The notes under the pieces: generated by a model
What the model saw: only the letters and a program-made list of their open reading frames with translations
Databases searched by the model: none
Told to the model about the DNA's origin: nothing
Position numbers and translations under genes: made by a program
Shown: piece after piece, positions 25,556 through 33,413 of the stretch
Layout: the number at the start of each line of letters is the position of its first letter
Numbering within the stretch: the stretch's first letter is position 1
Assembly (NCBI RefSeq): GCF_008085915.1
Contig: NZ_VSJK01000013.1
Location: forward strand, 62,001-126,000
Direction: 5' to 3'
From: Oceaniovalibus sp. ACAM 378
GTDB taxonomy: Bacteria > Pseudomonadota > Alphaproteobacteria > Rhodobacterales > Rhodobacteraceae
DNA: 64,000 nt

Positions 25556-26327
25556 TCACGACCGTCTCCGATGGCGGAGGAGCGTGCGATATCCGCCGTC
25601 AATCAAAGTGCGCCCGTCGGTCACAAGGGCGATCGTGGCGTCGCGCAATGCGGACGTTTTCCAAGGCTCCGTGGACACCCGCGACGTTCCGAAAATCACA
25701 TTGGCAATTTCCCGGTAGGTCGCTCCGGTTTGATGCCCGTCAATGGCCTGAAGCATGCGGCGCAGTCGACGGCGGCGTTGCGTAGTTAGCCGTGTGTCGG
25801 CGGTCAGTCGGCGATCCCGCAGAAGAAGTGAAAGCCGCTTAAGCGCCTCCATGCGGTCAATGCAGCTGTCATCGATCGGGATGAGTGCCGCGAGTGGCAT
25901 CCCCGGCTGCGCTCCGTCGATGAGCAGTAATCTGATTTTTTCTCCATTATCGTCGATCCGCAGACTCAGTCCATTCGGGTCATGACGCGTGTGGTTCTTA
26001 TCGATTTCCGGCAAAGATACGGGTTTCTGCCCCGAAATCGGTGTGTTTGCAGTGAGGATGACAGTGCCCGGATCGACCTCCGGTTGCCAATAGACGGCAG
26101 CCCGCAACGCATCGTGAAGAGGATCGATCGGGAAATCGCAACCCCCAAGACTGGCGCACAAGTCGCGTCAGGTCTTGGGGGTCCTCTTTCTTCCGTTTGG
26201 CGCTGGCATAATCGTGCTGATAATCGATATTGCGGCGTAGCCATTCCCAGGCAAGGTCCGGCGCAGTCAGGGATTCCACATAGTCGTATTCGGATGCCGA
26301 ACGCCACTGAGATGGGTCAAGGGACAT
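25556..26327 (-). pseudogene. DUF6499-DUF2285 regulator gene with a frameshift
   Basis: The N-terminal part from ATG 26327 (good GGAGG site) reads MSLDPSQWRSASEYDYVESL to VRQSWG, the start of DUF6499-DUF2285 proteins. The rest, from FPIDPLHDALRAAVYWQPEV to the DUF2285 winged-helix end (WKTSALRDATIALVTDGRTL), is in another frame. Removing one C from the C5 run at 26142-26146 joins them into one normal protein of about 256 residues. The run is one arm of a 10-bp inverted repeat. Either the gene is broken, or there is slippage or a sequencing error. Confidence 0.75.
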
Positions 26328-26441
26328 GATGATCCTCCAGACTCGCACATCTGATGCGTCTCTGCAGTTTCAACTCTAGGGGGAATTAAAGGAAGTCAGC
26401 GGGGCAACAACGTGTGATGCCGTGGCGGCATCACACGCTTG

Positions 26442-26705
26442 TCAGTGGCTTGCACCGCGCAGAAGCTGCCGATAGCCGTGCTCAGTCATCCAGCGTGCGC
26501 GGGCGAGGTGAGCTTCGTGGATTTCGTGCGCACGGCTGGGATTTTCTTCTGGATCGATTTCGAAAACGATGGAAACGACTTCCCGCCAGTCCGCTCCATC
26601 GGCGGCGGCATCGAGCAGGCGCATGTAGAGCGTCGCATGTGCCCGGTCGTATTCTGTCAGTGCCGCGCTTTCCGGCGGCTTGTCGAGGAACTTATCGTTC
26701 GACAC
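26442..26705 (-). CDS. Small DUF2285-type DNA-binding protein
   Basis: With GTG 26705 (preceded by a G-rich GGGGGG ribosome site) the product is 87 residues. It contains LTEYDRAHATLYMRLLDAAA, DWREVVSIVFEIDPE and ARARWMTEHGYRQLLRG, the compact helical DUF2285 module that often accompanies the longer DUF2285 genes on ICEs. It is encoded upstream of the frameshifted DUF6499-DUF2285 gene on the same strand and is divergent from the XRE gene. A role in ICE gene control is inferred from context only. Confidence 0.75.
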   Translation of the reverse strand: MSNDKFLDKPPESAALTEYDRAHATLYMRLLDAAADGADWREVVSIVFEIDPEENPSRAHEIHEAHLARARWMTEHGYRQLLRGASH

Positions 26706-26868
26706 CCTGATCCCCCCTTTTCTTCGCAAGATAGGCGGAAATTCGCCTCATGTTAACTGGTAACTGAATAGCTATTTGCCGATAGCCATCTTGGCGGCAT
26801 CACGCGATGAGTGTGTGGCATCGAACGAGTTGCTCGATCGCCGTGAACGTCGGTCCAAGCCTTCAATT

Positions 26869-26899
26869 ACATATTATAGTTGATAAACTTATAGTATGT
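26869..26899. promoter_or_regulatory. Imperfect inverted repeat before the XRE gene, C-box-like
   Basis: ACATATTATAGTT (26869-26881) faces AACTTATAGTATGT (26886-26899), an AT-rich imperfect palindrome ending 20 bases before the XRE ATG. The string ACTTATAGT followed by a second ACT resembles the C-boxes bound by controller proteins of restriction-modification systems, which are themselves short XRE proteins. Autoregulation by the adjacent gene is the simplest reading. Confidence 0.5.
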
Positions 26900-26919
26900 A
26901 AACTGCGACTTGTCTGTGC

Positions 26920-27141
26920 ATGGATATGCGTAAACTGGTCGGCCGGAATTTTTCCCGCCTGCGTCGGGAGAAAGGCCTGACGCAGGAGCAGGTGGAAGAA
27001 CGTTCGGGCTTCAGCCAGCAATATCTCAGCAGCCTCGAACGGGGCCGACGCAATCCGACGGTGATCACGCTTTATGAGTTGGCTCAGGCGCTGGGAGTAG
27101 GGCACGTCGAATTGGTGGAGCCAGACGGCGAGGAAGGCTGA
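26920..27141 (+). CDS. XRE-family regulator, C-protein-like
   Basis: The 73-residue protein is a single HTH_XRE domain: NFSRLRREKGLTQEQVEERS, GFSQQYLSSLERGRRNPTVI, TLYELAQALGVGHVEL. Size and sequence resemble controller proteins of restriction systems and short ICE regulators. No strong Shine-Dalgarno is seen, which is common for leaderless C-protein mRNAs. An AT-rich imperfect palindrome lies just upstream. No restriction genes flank it. Confidence 0.85.
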   Translation: MDMRKLVGRNFSRLRREKGLTQEQVEERSGFSQQYLSSLERGRRNPTVITLYELAQALGVGHVELVEPDGEEG

Positions 27142-28061
27142 CTGCTTCGCGCAGGCTCAATAGGCCGGTATGCGGAACAAAGCGGACTCCTGATGCCATC
27201 CGAAAGTTCTCGTGCGAGGGACGGCTATGTCGATGTCGGGCAGGTGTTTCCAGGATTCCACGCTTTGATTTGCTCGCGCGTTTCAACTACCCGAACGGCC
27301 ATGATGTTCACGTCCACATTCTTCCCCCGATTCTGAGCGACTTCCAGTCGTAAGTGCTTCGGCATCAACTGAGTTGTAATGGTTCCGCTTTGCGCGAGCC
27401 AAATGGAGAACGTGTAATGTCCATTCACCAGGAAAAGGACCTGACCCAGAGTCAGGTCGAAAACTTCATTGAGCACGGTTTTGTCAAGCTCGAAGCTGCC
27501 TTCGACGGCGATCTGGCCCGAGACTGCCGCGACGAATTATGGGCCGATATCGGTTTGTCCCAAGCCCGGCCCGAGACTTTTACGAAGCCGGTCTTCAGCA
27601 TAGGCTCCAAGTCGTCGCCGCCCTTCATCGCCGCCGCCAATACGCCGCAGCTCCATGCCGCCTACGACAGTCTCGTCGGCGAAGGTCGCTGGCTCTCTCC
27701 GCACGGGCTTGGAACTTTCCCGATCCGCTTCCGGTCGAACGAGCACATCGGCGACCATGGCTGGCACGTCGACATGGGCTTCGGCACCGAGAACCCGGAT
27801 TTCATGAAGTGGCGAGCGAACGTCAAAAGCCGTAGTCGCGCCCTGCTCATGCTCTTTCTGTTTTCGGATGTCGGCCCGGACGATGCACCGAACTGCATAC
27901 GCAAGAGCTCGCATGCGACCATTGCCCGTGAACTTCTGCCGCATGGCCAGGAAGGCGCAACGCTCGGACAACTCTCGGCCGATGGCTATGCATCGACCGA
28001 AGATTGCGATGTGGCGCTTGCAACGGGTTCTACGGGGACCGTCTATCTATGCCACCCCTTA

Positions 28062-28992
28062 GAGCCTGATTCAAAACTCCGCGAATGTTGTCATGATCTT
28101 GCGAGATGGCGTGTAACGCGTCGAATGTGGGCGATGAGCACCCAACCCTCGGCGCTTGCGATGGATTTTTCCCAGTCCTTTGAGAGGCGGCGGCATCGCC
28201 CCAGCCATGCAAGGGTCCGCTCGACCACCCAGCGACGGGGCAGGATTTCGAAGCCTTCGGCGGTATCGGAGCGTTTGACGATTTGAACGGTCCAGCGACC
28301 GATGGCCTTCAGAGCGTCGCGCAGCTTGGGGCCGGCATAACCGCCATCTGCAAAGATGTGACGCAGCATTGGGTAACGCGTGGCGATGGCTTTCAGCACA
28401 TCCGGTGCCCCGTCACGATCCTGAATCCCGGCACTATGGAGTTCAAGTCCGACGAGCAATCCAGTCGTGTCGGTCACGATATGACGCTTGCGCCCCTTGA
28501 TTCTCTTTCCGGCGTCATACCCTCTAACCCCGCCACTTTCCGTGGTTTTTACGCTCTGACTGTCGATGATCCCTGCCGTCGGCTGGGCTTTTCGCCCGTC
28601 GGCCAGACGCGCGACCTCGACAAGCTTGCGGTTCATCTCATCCAGCAGGCCGTCATTGCGCCAAGCGTAGAAATAGCCCCGGACCGTGGAGACCGCCGGG
28701 AAGTCGTTGGGCAACATACGCCATTGGCACCCGGTCGTTGCCATGTAGAGGATCGCGTCGAACACGTCGCGCAGACGTGTCGTGCGGGGCCTGCCGGTTG
28801 TTTTACGTGCGGGCATCAGGGGTTGAATCACCGCCCATTCGGCATCGGTCAAATCGCTTGCGTATTTGCCGCCTGCTCGGACATGTTGGCGACGGGTGAG
28901 TTCGGTCCAGGCCATGTGGTTCTCCGTTCAGCTTCTCAACCGAACTGAATCACAACCTGCTGAACTCACTCAATTAGTTTCAAATCAGGCTC
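28062..28992 (-). mobile_element. IS5-family element, intact copy
   Basis: The 931-bp element has terminal repeats GAGCCTGATTCAAAACT (left) and GAGCCTGATTTGAAACT (right, read inward), and is flanked by TTA target duplications at 28059-28061 and 28993-28995. It contains one transposase gene. TNA-type 3-bp duplications and this single-gene DDE plan fit the IS5 family (IS427-like). Confidence 0.9.
28091..28915 (-). CDS. IS5-family transposase
   Basis: The 274-residue transposase is full length. An N-terminal DUF4096-like HTH region (LTDAEWAVIQPLMPARKTTG; QWRMLPNDFPAVSTVRGYFY) is followed by a DDE catalytic domain with Asp118 (GIIDSQSVKTTESGG), Asp190 (FADGGYAGPKLRD) and Glu232 (WVVERTLAWLGRCRR), the usual YREK-like IS5 context. 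It lies within the IS at 28062-28992 and is presumably active. Confidence 0.95.
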   Translation of the reverse strand: MAWTELTRRQHVRAGGKYASDLTDAEWAVIQPLMPARKTTGRPRTTRLRDVFDAILYMATTGCQWRMLPNDFPAVSTVRGYFYAWRNDGLLDEMNRKLVEVARLADGRKAQPTAGIIDSQSVKTTESGGVRGYDAGKRIKGRKRHIVTDTTGLLVGLELHSAGIQDRDGAPDVLKAIATRYPMLRHIFADGGYAGPKLRDALKAIGRWTVQIVKRSDTAEGFEILPRRWVVERTLAWLGRCRRLSKDWEKSIASAEGWVLIAHIRRVTRHLARS

Positions 28993-28995
28993 TTA

Positions 28996-29925
28996 GAGGC
29001 CGATTCAAAACTATTTGTTTAATTTCAGCTTTTTGCGAGATGCCGCGTGACGCGTCTAATGTATGCGATGAGGATCCAAGCCTCAGCGCTGGCGATGGAT
29101 TTTTCCCAATCTTTCGACAGGCGGCGACATCGGTTCAGCCAAGCGAAGGTGCGCTCGACGACCCATCGCCATGGCAGCACTTCAAAGCCCTCCGCGGTAT
29201 CAGAGCGTTTGACGATCTGGACGGTCCATTGGCCGACGGCTTTCAACGCGTCTCGCAGTTTGGGCCCTGCATACCCGCCATCCGCAAATACATTTCGCAA
29301 TGATGGATAGCGCGACGCGATCGTTTTCAGCACATCGGGTGCGCCATCACGGTCCTGAATTCCAGCGCTGTGGACCACAAAACTATCAACAACCCAACCG
29401 TATCGGTTATTATATGACGCTTGCGCCCCTTGATCCGTTTGCCCGCATCATAGCCCCTAACCCCACCGCTTTCAGTGGTTTTTACGCTCTGGCTATCTAT
29501 GATCCCGGCTGTTGGCTGGGCTTTTCGGCCCTCGGCCAGACGTGCCATTTCGACCAGGTTACGGTTCATCTCATCAAGCAGGCCGTCATCGCGCCACGCG
29601 TAGAAATAGCTCCGCACTGTTGAAACCGGTGGGAAGTCATTGGGCAACATGCGCCATTGGCAGCCGGTCGTTGCAATGTAGAGCAGCGCGTCGACTACGT
29701 CGCGCAAACATGTTGTACGAGGCCTACCAGTTGTCTTGGGCGGTGGCGTCAAAGGCGCGATCCGCGCCCATTCGGCGTCGCTCATATCACTTGCGTACTT
29801 ATCGCCATTTCGGTCATGTTGACGACGGGTGAGTTCAGTCCAGGCCATTGGGATCTCCGTTCAGATTCATAACCGAATAGAATCACAACCCACTGAACTC
29901 ACTCAACTAGTTTTAAATCGGGCTC
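28996..29925 (-). mobile_element. IS5-family element, second, diverged copy
   Basis: The 930-bp element abuts the first, separated only by a TTA. Its ends are GAGGCCGATTCAAAACT and, read inward, GAGCCCGATTTAAAACT, with TTA at 28993-28995 and 29926-29928. It is similar to, but not the same as, the first copy, so it is a separate insertion of a related element rather than a tandem duplication. Confidence 0.88.
29025..29848 (-). pseudogene. IS5-family transposase with a frameshift
   Basis: The N-terminal 150 codons (29848 downward) and the C-terminal 117 codons (ending 29025) lie in two frames that join near 29380. The first half holds the Asp in GIIDSQSVKTTESGG; the second holds FADGGYAGPKLRD and WVVERTFAWLNRCRR. 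Adding one T to the GTTTTG run aligns both halves with the intact copy at 28091-28915. As that copy needs no shift, this is more likely a disabling deletion than programmed frameshifting. Confidence 0.85.
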
Positions 29926-30120
29926 TTAGTGGTCCATGCAGCGCAGCCTCACTGTGGACAAGAGCCACGGTTCATGGCGCAACGTCCGCTGTTACCCACC
30001 ATGGGCTTCGATCCGGCCCTGCCACCGTCGCCGGTTCAGGTTGCCATTCGGAGGGCAGGCGGCCTAACGATATAGGTCAAACTGGCTCCGGGACCGCAGC
30101 ACGGTTCCGGAGCCTCGATG

Positions 30121-30309
30121 CTAAGGTCGCAGAAGGGCTCGATGCGGTCGGTCCATGGTGTGGAAAGCCCAGCCCGAGATTTTCGGTTGGGCCGTCGAAA
30201 TGGCCACCCAATCCCCGTTACGGAGGATTGGGCGGGACCAGATAATGCTGAAGTCTTCGCTGCCCCGGTCGTCTGAGATGGTCGCGCGGCCCCGCACCGA
30301 GAAGCTCAA
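30121..30309 (-). CDS. Small hypothetical protein, possibly a gene remnant
   Basis: The 62-codon frame contains DDRGSEDFSIIWSRPILRNG, which resembles the end of DUF736 proteins (compare DDAYSLIWSRPDRRNGD at 32353-32673), followed by DWVAISTAQPKISGWAF. Its only start is a TTG and the sequence upstream in another frame (MKLVVETPLV) may be its lost beginning. It could be a decayed DUF736-like gene or noise. Confidence 0.3.
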   Translation of the reverse strand: MSFSVRGRATISDDRGSEDFSIIWSRPILRNGDWVAISTAQPKISGWAFHTMDRPHRALLRP

Positions 30310-30349
30310 CTTTGTCAGTTCACCACCAAGGGCGTTTCAACAACCAGTT

Positions 30350-30664
30350 TCATTCCGCGCCGCCACAGTTTGACCATGCGCGACGCAATGCGGCATGAAG
30401 ATCGACTGACTTGATTTGAGCAAGCCTAACCTGTGTCCAACCTCTGGAGCCCCACTTGTTAAAGACGGGCGCGAATGCTTCAGGAAAAAGTTCGCACCAC
30501 TGCTCTTGTTCGAATGGCGTGAGGTAAAGGTTTGCAGTGTCCCCGTCCGGCCCAAGCGAGGCGAATATTCGGCGAACCTTGAAGGCCCGTCTGTCGAAAT
30601 GTGCCACTTCCTCCGTGCCATGGAGTGAAAGCGCCAACTCACGAAATGTCTCCCCCGTTGTCAT
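30350..30664 (-). CDS. MmcQ/YjbR-family protein
   Basis: The 104-residue protein matches the MmcQ/YjbR fold: FRELALSLHGTEEVAHFDRR, FKVRRIFASLGPDGDTANLY, and the conserved ending WGSRGWTQVRLAQIKSVDLH. The family has a double-wing DNA-binding-like fold but no defined function. The gene overlaps the SnoaL-like gene upstream by 4 bases. Confidence 0.88.
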   Translation of the reverse strand: MTTGETFRELALSLHGTEEVAHFDRRAFKVRRIFASLGPDGDTANLYLTPFEQEQWCELFPEAFAPVFNKWGSRGWTQVRLAQIKSVDLHAALRRAWSNCGGAE

Positions 30665-31062
30665 TGGGCGATTCGCACCTCAGGCTTGGCAAGGGCAGGT
30701 GCAAGATGGGTCAACACGCAGCGCCACGTGCCATCCACCTTCTGGTAGACATCCGTGATCCATTCGTCCGCTGATATGGGTTCGCCATGAAACCGGCCGG
30801 AATTCTGACCGCGACCGGTGACAGTCGCGACGTCGCCCAGGATGTGCCTGTGATACGTCGTCTTGGTCATCGTGTCATGGGTGAGATTGCCCGCAGCGAT
30901 CAAGTCCAGAAGCTTCTCTGCTGATACGGGGCCGCTTTCCGGGGTGACGAGTATCCAGTCGTCCGTAATGCATTGCCGGATGGCATCCGGATCATTGCTG
31001 ATCATGGCCGCGCTGAAAGCTTGCTCGGCGGCCTCAAGCTGCTCATTGATGTCCTTGTTCAT
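30661..31062 (-). CDS. SnoaL/NTF2-like nuclear-transport-factor-2 family protein
   Basis: The 133-residue protein shows the NTF2-like pattern of helix AAEQAFSAAMISNDPDAIRQ, CITDDWILVTPESGPVS and the strand-rich second half with GRGQNSGRFHGEPISADEWI and YQKVDGTWRCVLTHL. Family members are small enzymes or ligand-binding proteins; nothing identifies a substrate. It overlaps its neighbours by 4 bases on both sides, so it belongs to the VOC-SnoaL-YjbR operon. Confidence 0.85.
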   Translation of the reverse strand: MNKDINEQLEAAEQAFSAAMISNDPDAIRQCITDDWILVTPESGPVSAEKLLDLIAAGNLTHDTMTKTTYHRHILGDVATVTGRGQNSGRFHGEPISADEWITDVYQKVDGTWRCVLTHLAPALAKPEVRIAQ

Positions 31063-31499
31063 GCTGAGGTTTCCTCGTCCCAGCGTGACTGCATTTCGGC
31101 TGGTGTGATCTTCTCGATTGTTTGGGAGAGCATCCAGCGATGGCCGAATGGGTCCTGCAGGGTCGCACTGCGTTCGCCAAAGGACTGATCCTTGGGTGCG
31201 CGTAGAAGCAGAGCACCGGCCGCGACGGCACGTTCCACATCGGTATCAACCGTTTCCGTTGACAGATGAAGTGTGACCGGCGAGCCGCCAATCGTGTCCG
31301 GGCTGACCGCGCCGAAGTCAGGATACTCGTCAGCCAGCATGAACTGACTGTCATCAATGGTCAGTTCCGCATGGCCGACGCGCCCGTCACCAGGGTCGAC
31401 CATCTTGAAGACTTCCACAGCTCCAAACGCCTTGCGATAAAATTCAATGGCGCGCGCGGCATCCTTTGCAACGAGATAAGGGACGAGAGTTCTGACCAT
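31059..31499 (-). CDS. VOC-family (glyoxalase/PhnB-like) protein
   Basis: From ATG 31499 (AGGAGG eight bases before) the protein is 146 residues. It has paired beta-alpha-beta-beta-beta modules: MVRTLVPYLVAKDAARAIEF, YRKAFGAVEVFKMVDPGDGR, HAELTIDDSQFMLADEY and LQDPFGHRWMLSQTIE. PhnB-like VOC proteins are often resistance or degradation enzymes. It is divergent from a TetR gene with a palindrome between, so it is probably the regulated target. Confidence 0.88.
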   Translation of the reverse strand: MVRTLVPYLVAKDAARAIEFYRKAFGAVEVFKMVDPGDGRVGHAELTIDDSQFMLADEYPDFGAVSPDTIGGSPVTLHLSTETVDTDVERAVAAGALLLRAPKDQSFGERSATLQDPFGHRWMLSQTIEKITPAEMQSRWDEETSA

Positions 31500-31536
31500 C
31501 GAGTAATCCTCCTCTTGATGTGATCTTATATTTACG

Positions 31537-31549
31537 TTACGACTCGTAA
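31537..31549. promoter_or_regulatory. Palindrome between VOC and TetR genes, likely TetR operator
   Basis: TTACGA-C-TCGTAA is a perfect 6-1-6 palindrome, 5 bases before the TetR start and 38 bases before the VOC start on the other strand. TetR regulators commonly bind such sites and repress both divergent genes. Confidence 0.6.
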
Positions 31550-31553
31550 TGAA

Positions 31554-32153
31554 ATGAGTCAAGACAGTCCCAAGCTCCGCGGTCGTCCGCCCAGCAAAAC
31601 CGCCCGGCGCAAGGCGCTGGCGGCCGCATACGAGATATTGATGCAAGATGGTTTGGGTCGCATTTCGATTGAGGCAGTCGCGGCCCGGTCCGGTGTGGGC
31701 AAGCCAACGATCTATCGCAATTGGGCTAATGCCAGCGAACTTGCCATGGCGGCACTTATGGAGGGTCACCCCGAAATTGCAGCCGCCAAGAAGCAGAGCG
31801 GCCTTGGCGATGCCCTCATGCGCCAGATCAAAGACATCGTTCAGGTTTTCGCAACGACCCGCGGTCGGCAGATTGCGTTGGCTTTGGCCTCGGCGGATCC
31901 GGACAGCGAGATGACCCGTGCGTTTCGCAACCGGATCATCCTCTCAGGGCGCGAGGCAGGTCGGCAACTGCTTGACGCGGCAGTGCAGCGCGGCGAAATC
32001 CAGACGCCGTCGGATATCGAAGTCGTGCTGGACATGATCTACGCGCCCATTTTCTACCGGCTACTTGTTGGCCATCGTCCGTTGGACGTCGGTTTTGCGG
32101 AAGCGCTGGTGGAGAAGGCGGTCGAACTCCTGAAATGCCAATCGGGTCCATAG
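31554..32153 (+). CDS. TetR/AcrR-family regulator
   Basis: The 199-residue protein begins with the TetR HTH: TARRKALAAAYEILMQDGLG, ISIEAVAARSGVGKPTIYRN and WANASELAMAALMEG, then a helical ligand domain (C-terminal TetR_C type) with YAPIFYRLLVGHRPL. It is divergent from the VOC-SnoaL-YjbR operon and probably represses it. The inducer is unknown. Confidence 0.92.
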   Translation: MSQDSPKLRGRPPSKTARRKALAAAYEILMQDGLGRISIEAVAARSGVGKPTIYRNWANASELAMAALMEGHPEIAAAKKQSGLGDALMRQIKDIVQVFATTRGRQIALALASADPDSEMTRAFRNRIILSGREAGRQLLDAAVQRGEIQTPSDIEVVLDMIYAPIFYRLLVGHRPLDVGFAEALVEKAVELLKCQSGP

Positions 32154-32352
32154 TCTGGCTAGCTGGGGTCAATCGCTCAGAGCAATCAGGTGATCGAGCG
32201 CCGTGCCGAATCCTGCCTTTGACGTGTCACGATGCGACGTCCCAAGGGTTAGCTTGTTGCCCGCAAATCAGGCGCCGATGAACTGCGGCAAGCCCTTTAG
32301 AGTATCGGAACGCCCCGCCCGGATCGTCCGGGCGGGGCGTCGAACTGGTCGC

Positions 32353-32673
32353 TTAGTCGCCGTTGCGGCGGTCGGGACGGGACCAGATGAGGCTGTAGGC
32401 GTCGTCCTCGTCGTCGAAGAGGTTGGCGTAGATCGGAGCGGTGAAGCTCGGATCGTCCAGCTTGAGGCCCAGGTAGGCGCGGCCCTCGTTGGAGGTTTTG
32501 GACCAGGCGGCTCCGATTTCCGCGCGGCCGACAAGGACGCGGTGGCTCGGGGCGTTCTCGCTGGTCTGGCCGGTTTCGGGAACGATGCGGACGTTCTTGG
32601 CCTGCACGTTGAGGGTGACGATTTCGCCGGTGTATTCGTTGCCGGACTTCTTGAAGGTGCCGATGGTTGCCAT
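32353..32673 (-). CDS. DUF736 protein, second copy
   Basis: The 106-residue protein is a standard DUF736: MATIGTFKKSGNEYTGEIVT, RVLVGRAEIGAAWSKTSNEG, GLKLDDPSFTAPIYANLFDD and DAYSLIWSRPDRRNGD. It is only moderately similar to the copy at 21548-21886. It stands alone between a TetR gene and a noncoding leader; AAGGAGAATTACC gives a good ribosome site. In related plasmids this version usually neighbours the rep/par genes. Confidence 0.92.
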   Translation of the reverse strand: MATIGTFKKSGNEYTGEIVTLNVQAKNVRIVPETGQTSENAPSHRVLVGRAEIGAAWSKTSNEGRAYLGLKLDDPSFTAPIYANLFDDEDDAYSLIWSRPDRRNGD

Positions 32674-32873
32674 GGTAATTCTCCTTGATCAGATGTTTTC
32701 AAGCCCGCACCATTGCGGCCTCGATGGCGATCGAGAGGCCGGAGGCGACCGACGGCTCACCTACAGGGCCGCAACGTCAGTGGAGGACGGCGAACGGAGA
32801 CATTCTTGTCGTCGCGAGGAATGGCGGCGCAGCCGACAGGGGAAGAAAGTTGACGTGCGCCGTTGAGCCTTAG
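32674..32873. other. Noncoding leader upstream of the second DUF736 gene
   Basis: No gene is convincing here. The stretch 32700-32860 is rich in GGC/CGGAGG and shares short blocks in the same order with 38400-38560 upstream of the DUF2493 gene, for example GCGGCC-T-ATGGCGA, GGCCGCA, GTGGAGGACGGCG and TCTTxTxGTCGCGA. As both copies lie 5' of plasmid-type genes on the same strand, this may be a conserved untranslated RNA leader. Confidence 0.4.
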
Positions 32874-33413
32874 GCGGTCGAGGCGAAGCCGCCCTTCGGC
32901 CAGATCAGCCCACTGAAGAGGCCGTTTGGAGCGGTCGACAAAGATGCAAGATGTTCACGGAGAACTTGGCAATCGAAGAGCACTAGTGAGTCTGGCTGTT
33001 TGAGAATTGCACCGGTCATCGGCACCTATATCAGGATCGATCAGTCTGTCTTTGAAACCAAGCAGTCAGGTTTTGCGAGGAAGCCGACACCGCGCTTCGT
33101 GGCCGGCCAAGCTTTCGTCAGCCCACCCGAAGGCTCGCGACACGAATTTCCCGCGCCTCGGTGGAAACTGGACACCATGCCGTCCCCCCTCATTCGGCAA
33201 GCAAAGAAGCCGTGTGAACGAAGGCTCAGCCACCTACGTCCCGTTCCAGCAGCGCTCGACAATCAAGCGCCGCCAGCACGCGCCTCTCCCGACTCGGGCG
33301 GAACTGAGGCATGCTCGAAGAAAGCTGGCGTGGTTCAATTTCAGTCCGGCGAGGCTTTGCGGCCCTTCGGTTGGTTTCCTCGACAAACGTTTAGTCTGAG
33401 CGCGCGTAAGCCG
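32874..33413. other. Stretch without a convincing gene
   Basis: Several open frames exist on both strands, but none resembles a known family, has a ribosome site, or shows a codon pattern like its neighbours. It may hold decayed sequence between the backbone leader and the GST cargo gene. I see no repeat or RNA structure of note. Confidence 0.5.

Larger units (their letters stand above)
27417..30075 (+). pseudogene. Phytanoyl-CoA-dioxygenase-like gene split by two IS elements
   Basis: Codons 1-215 run from ATG 27417 to 28061, with the 2-oxoglutarate/iron dioxygenase features GDHGWHVDMGFGTE (His and Asp metal ligands) and VYLCHPL. The frame then enters an IS. Deleting 28062-29928 (both IS copies plus the extra TTA repeats) rejoins the frame exactly: TTA, then VVHAAQPHCGQEPRFMAQRP to TAG at 30073-30075, giving 263 residues with the missing Arg region. 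The gene is therefore inactivated by insertion, not decay. Confidence 0.88.

Noticed and set aside
29375-29380. Programmed frameshift in the second IS5 transposase
   Set aside because: The closely related copy beside it encodes the same protein in one frame, so a single-base deletion is simpler.
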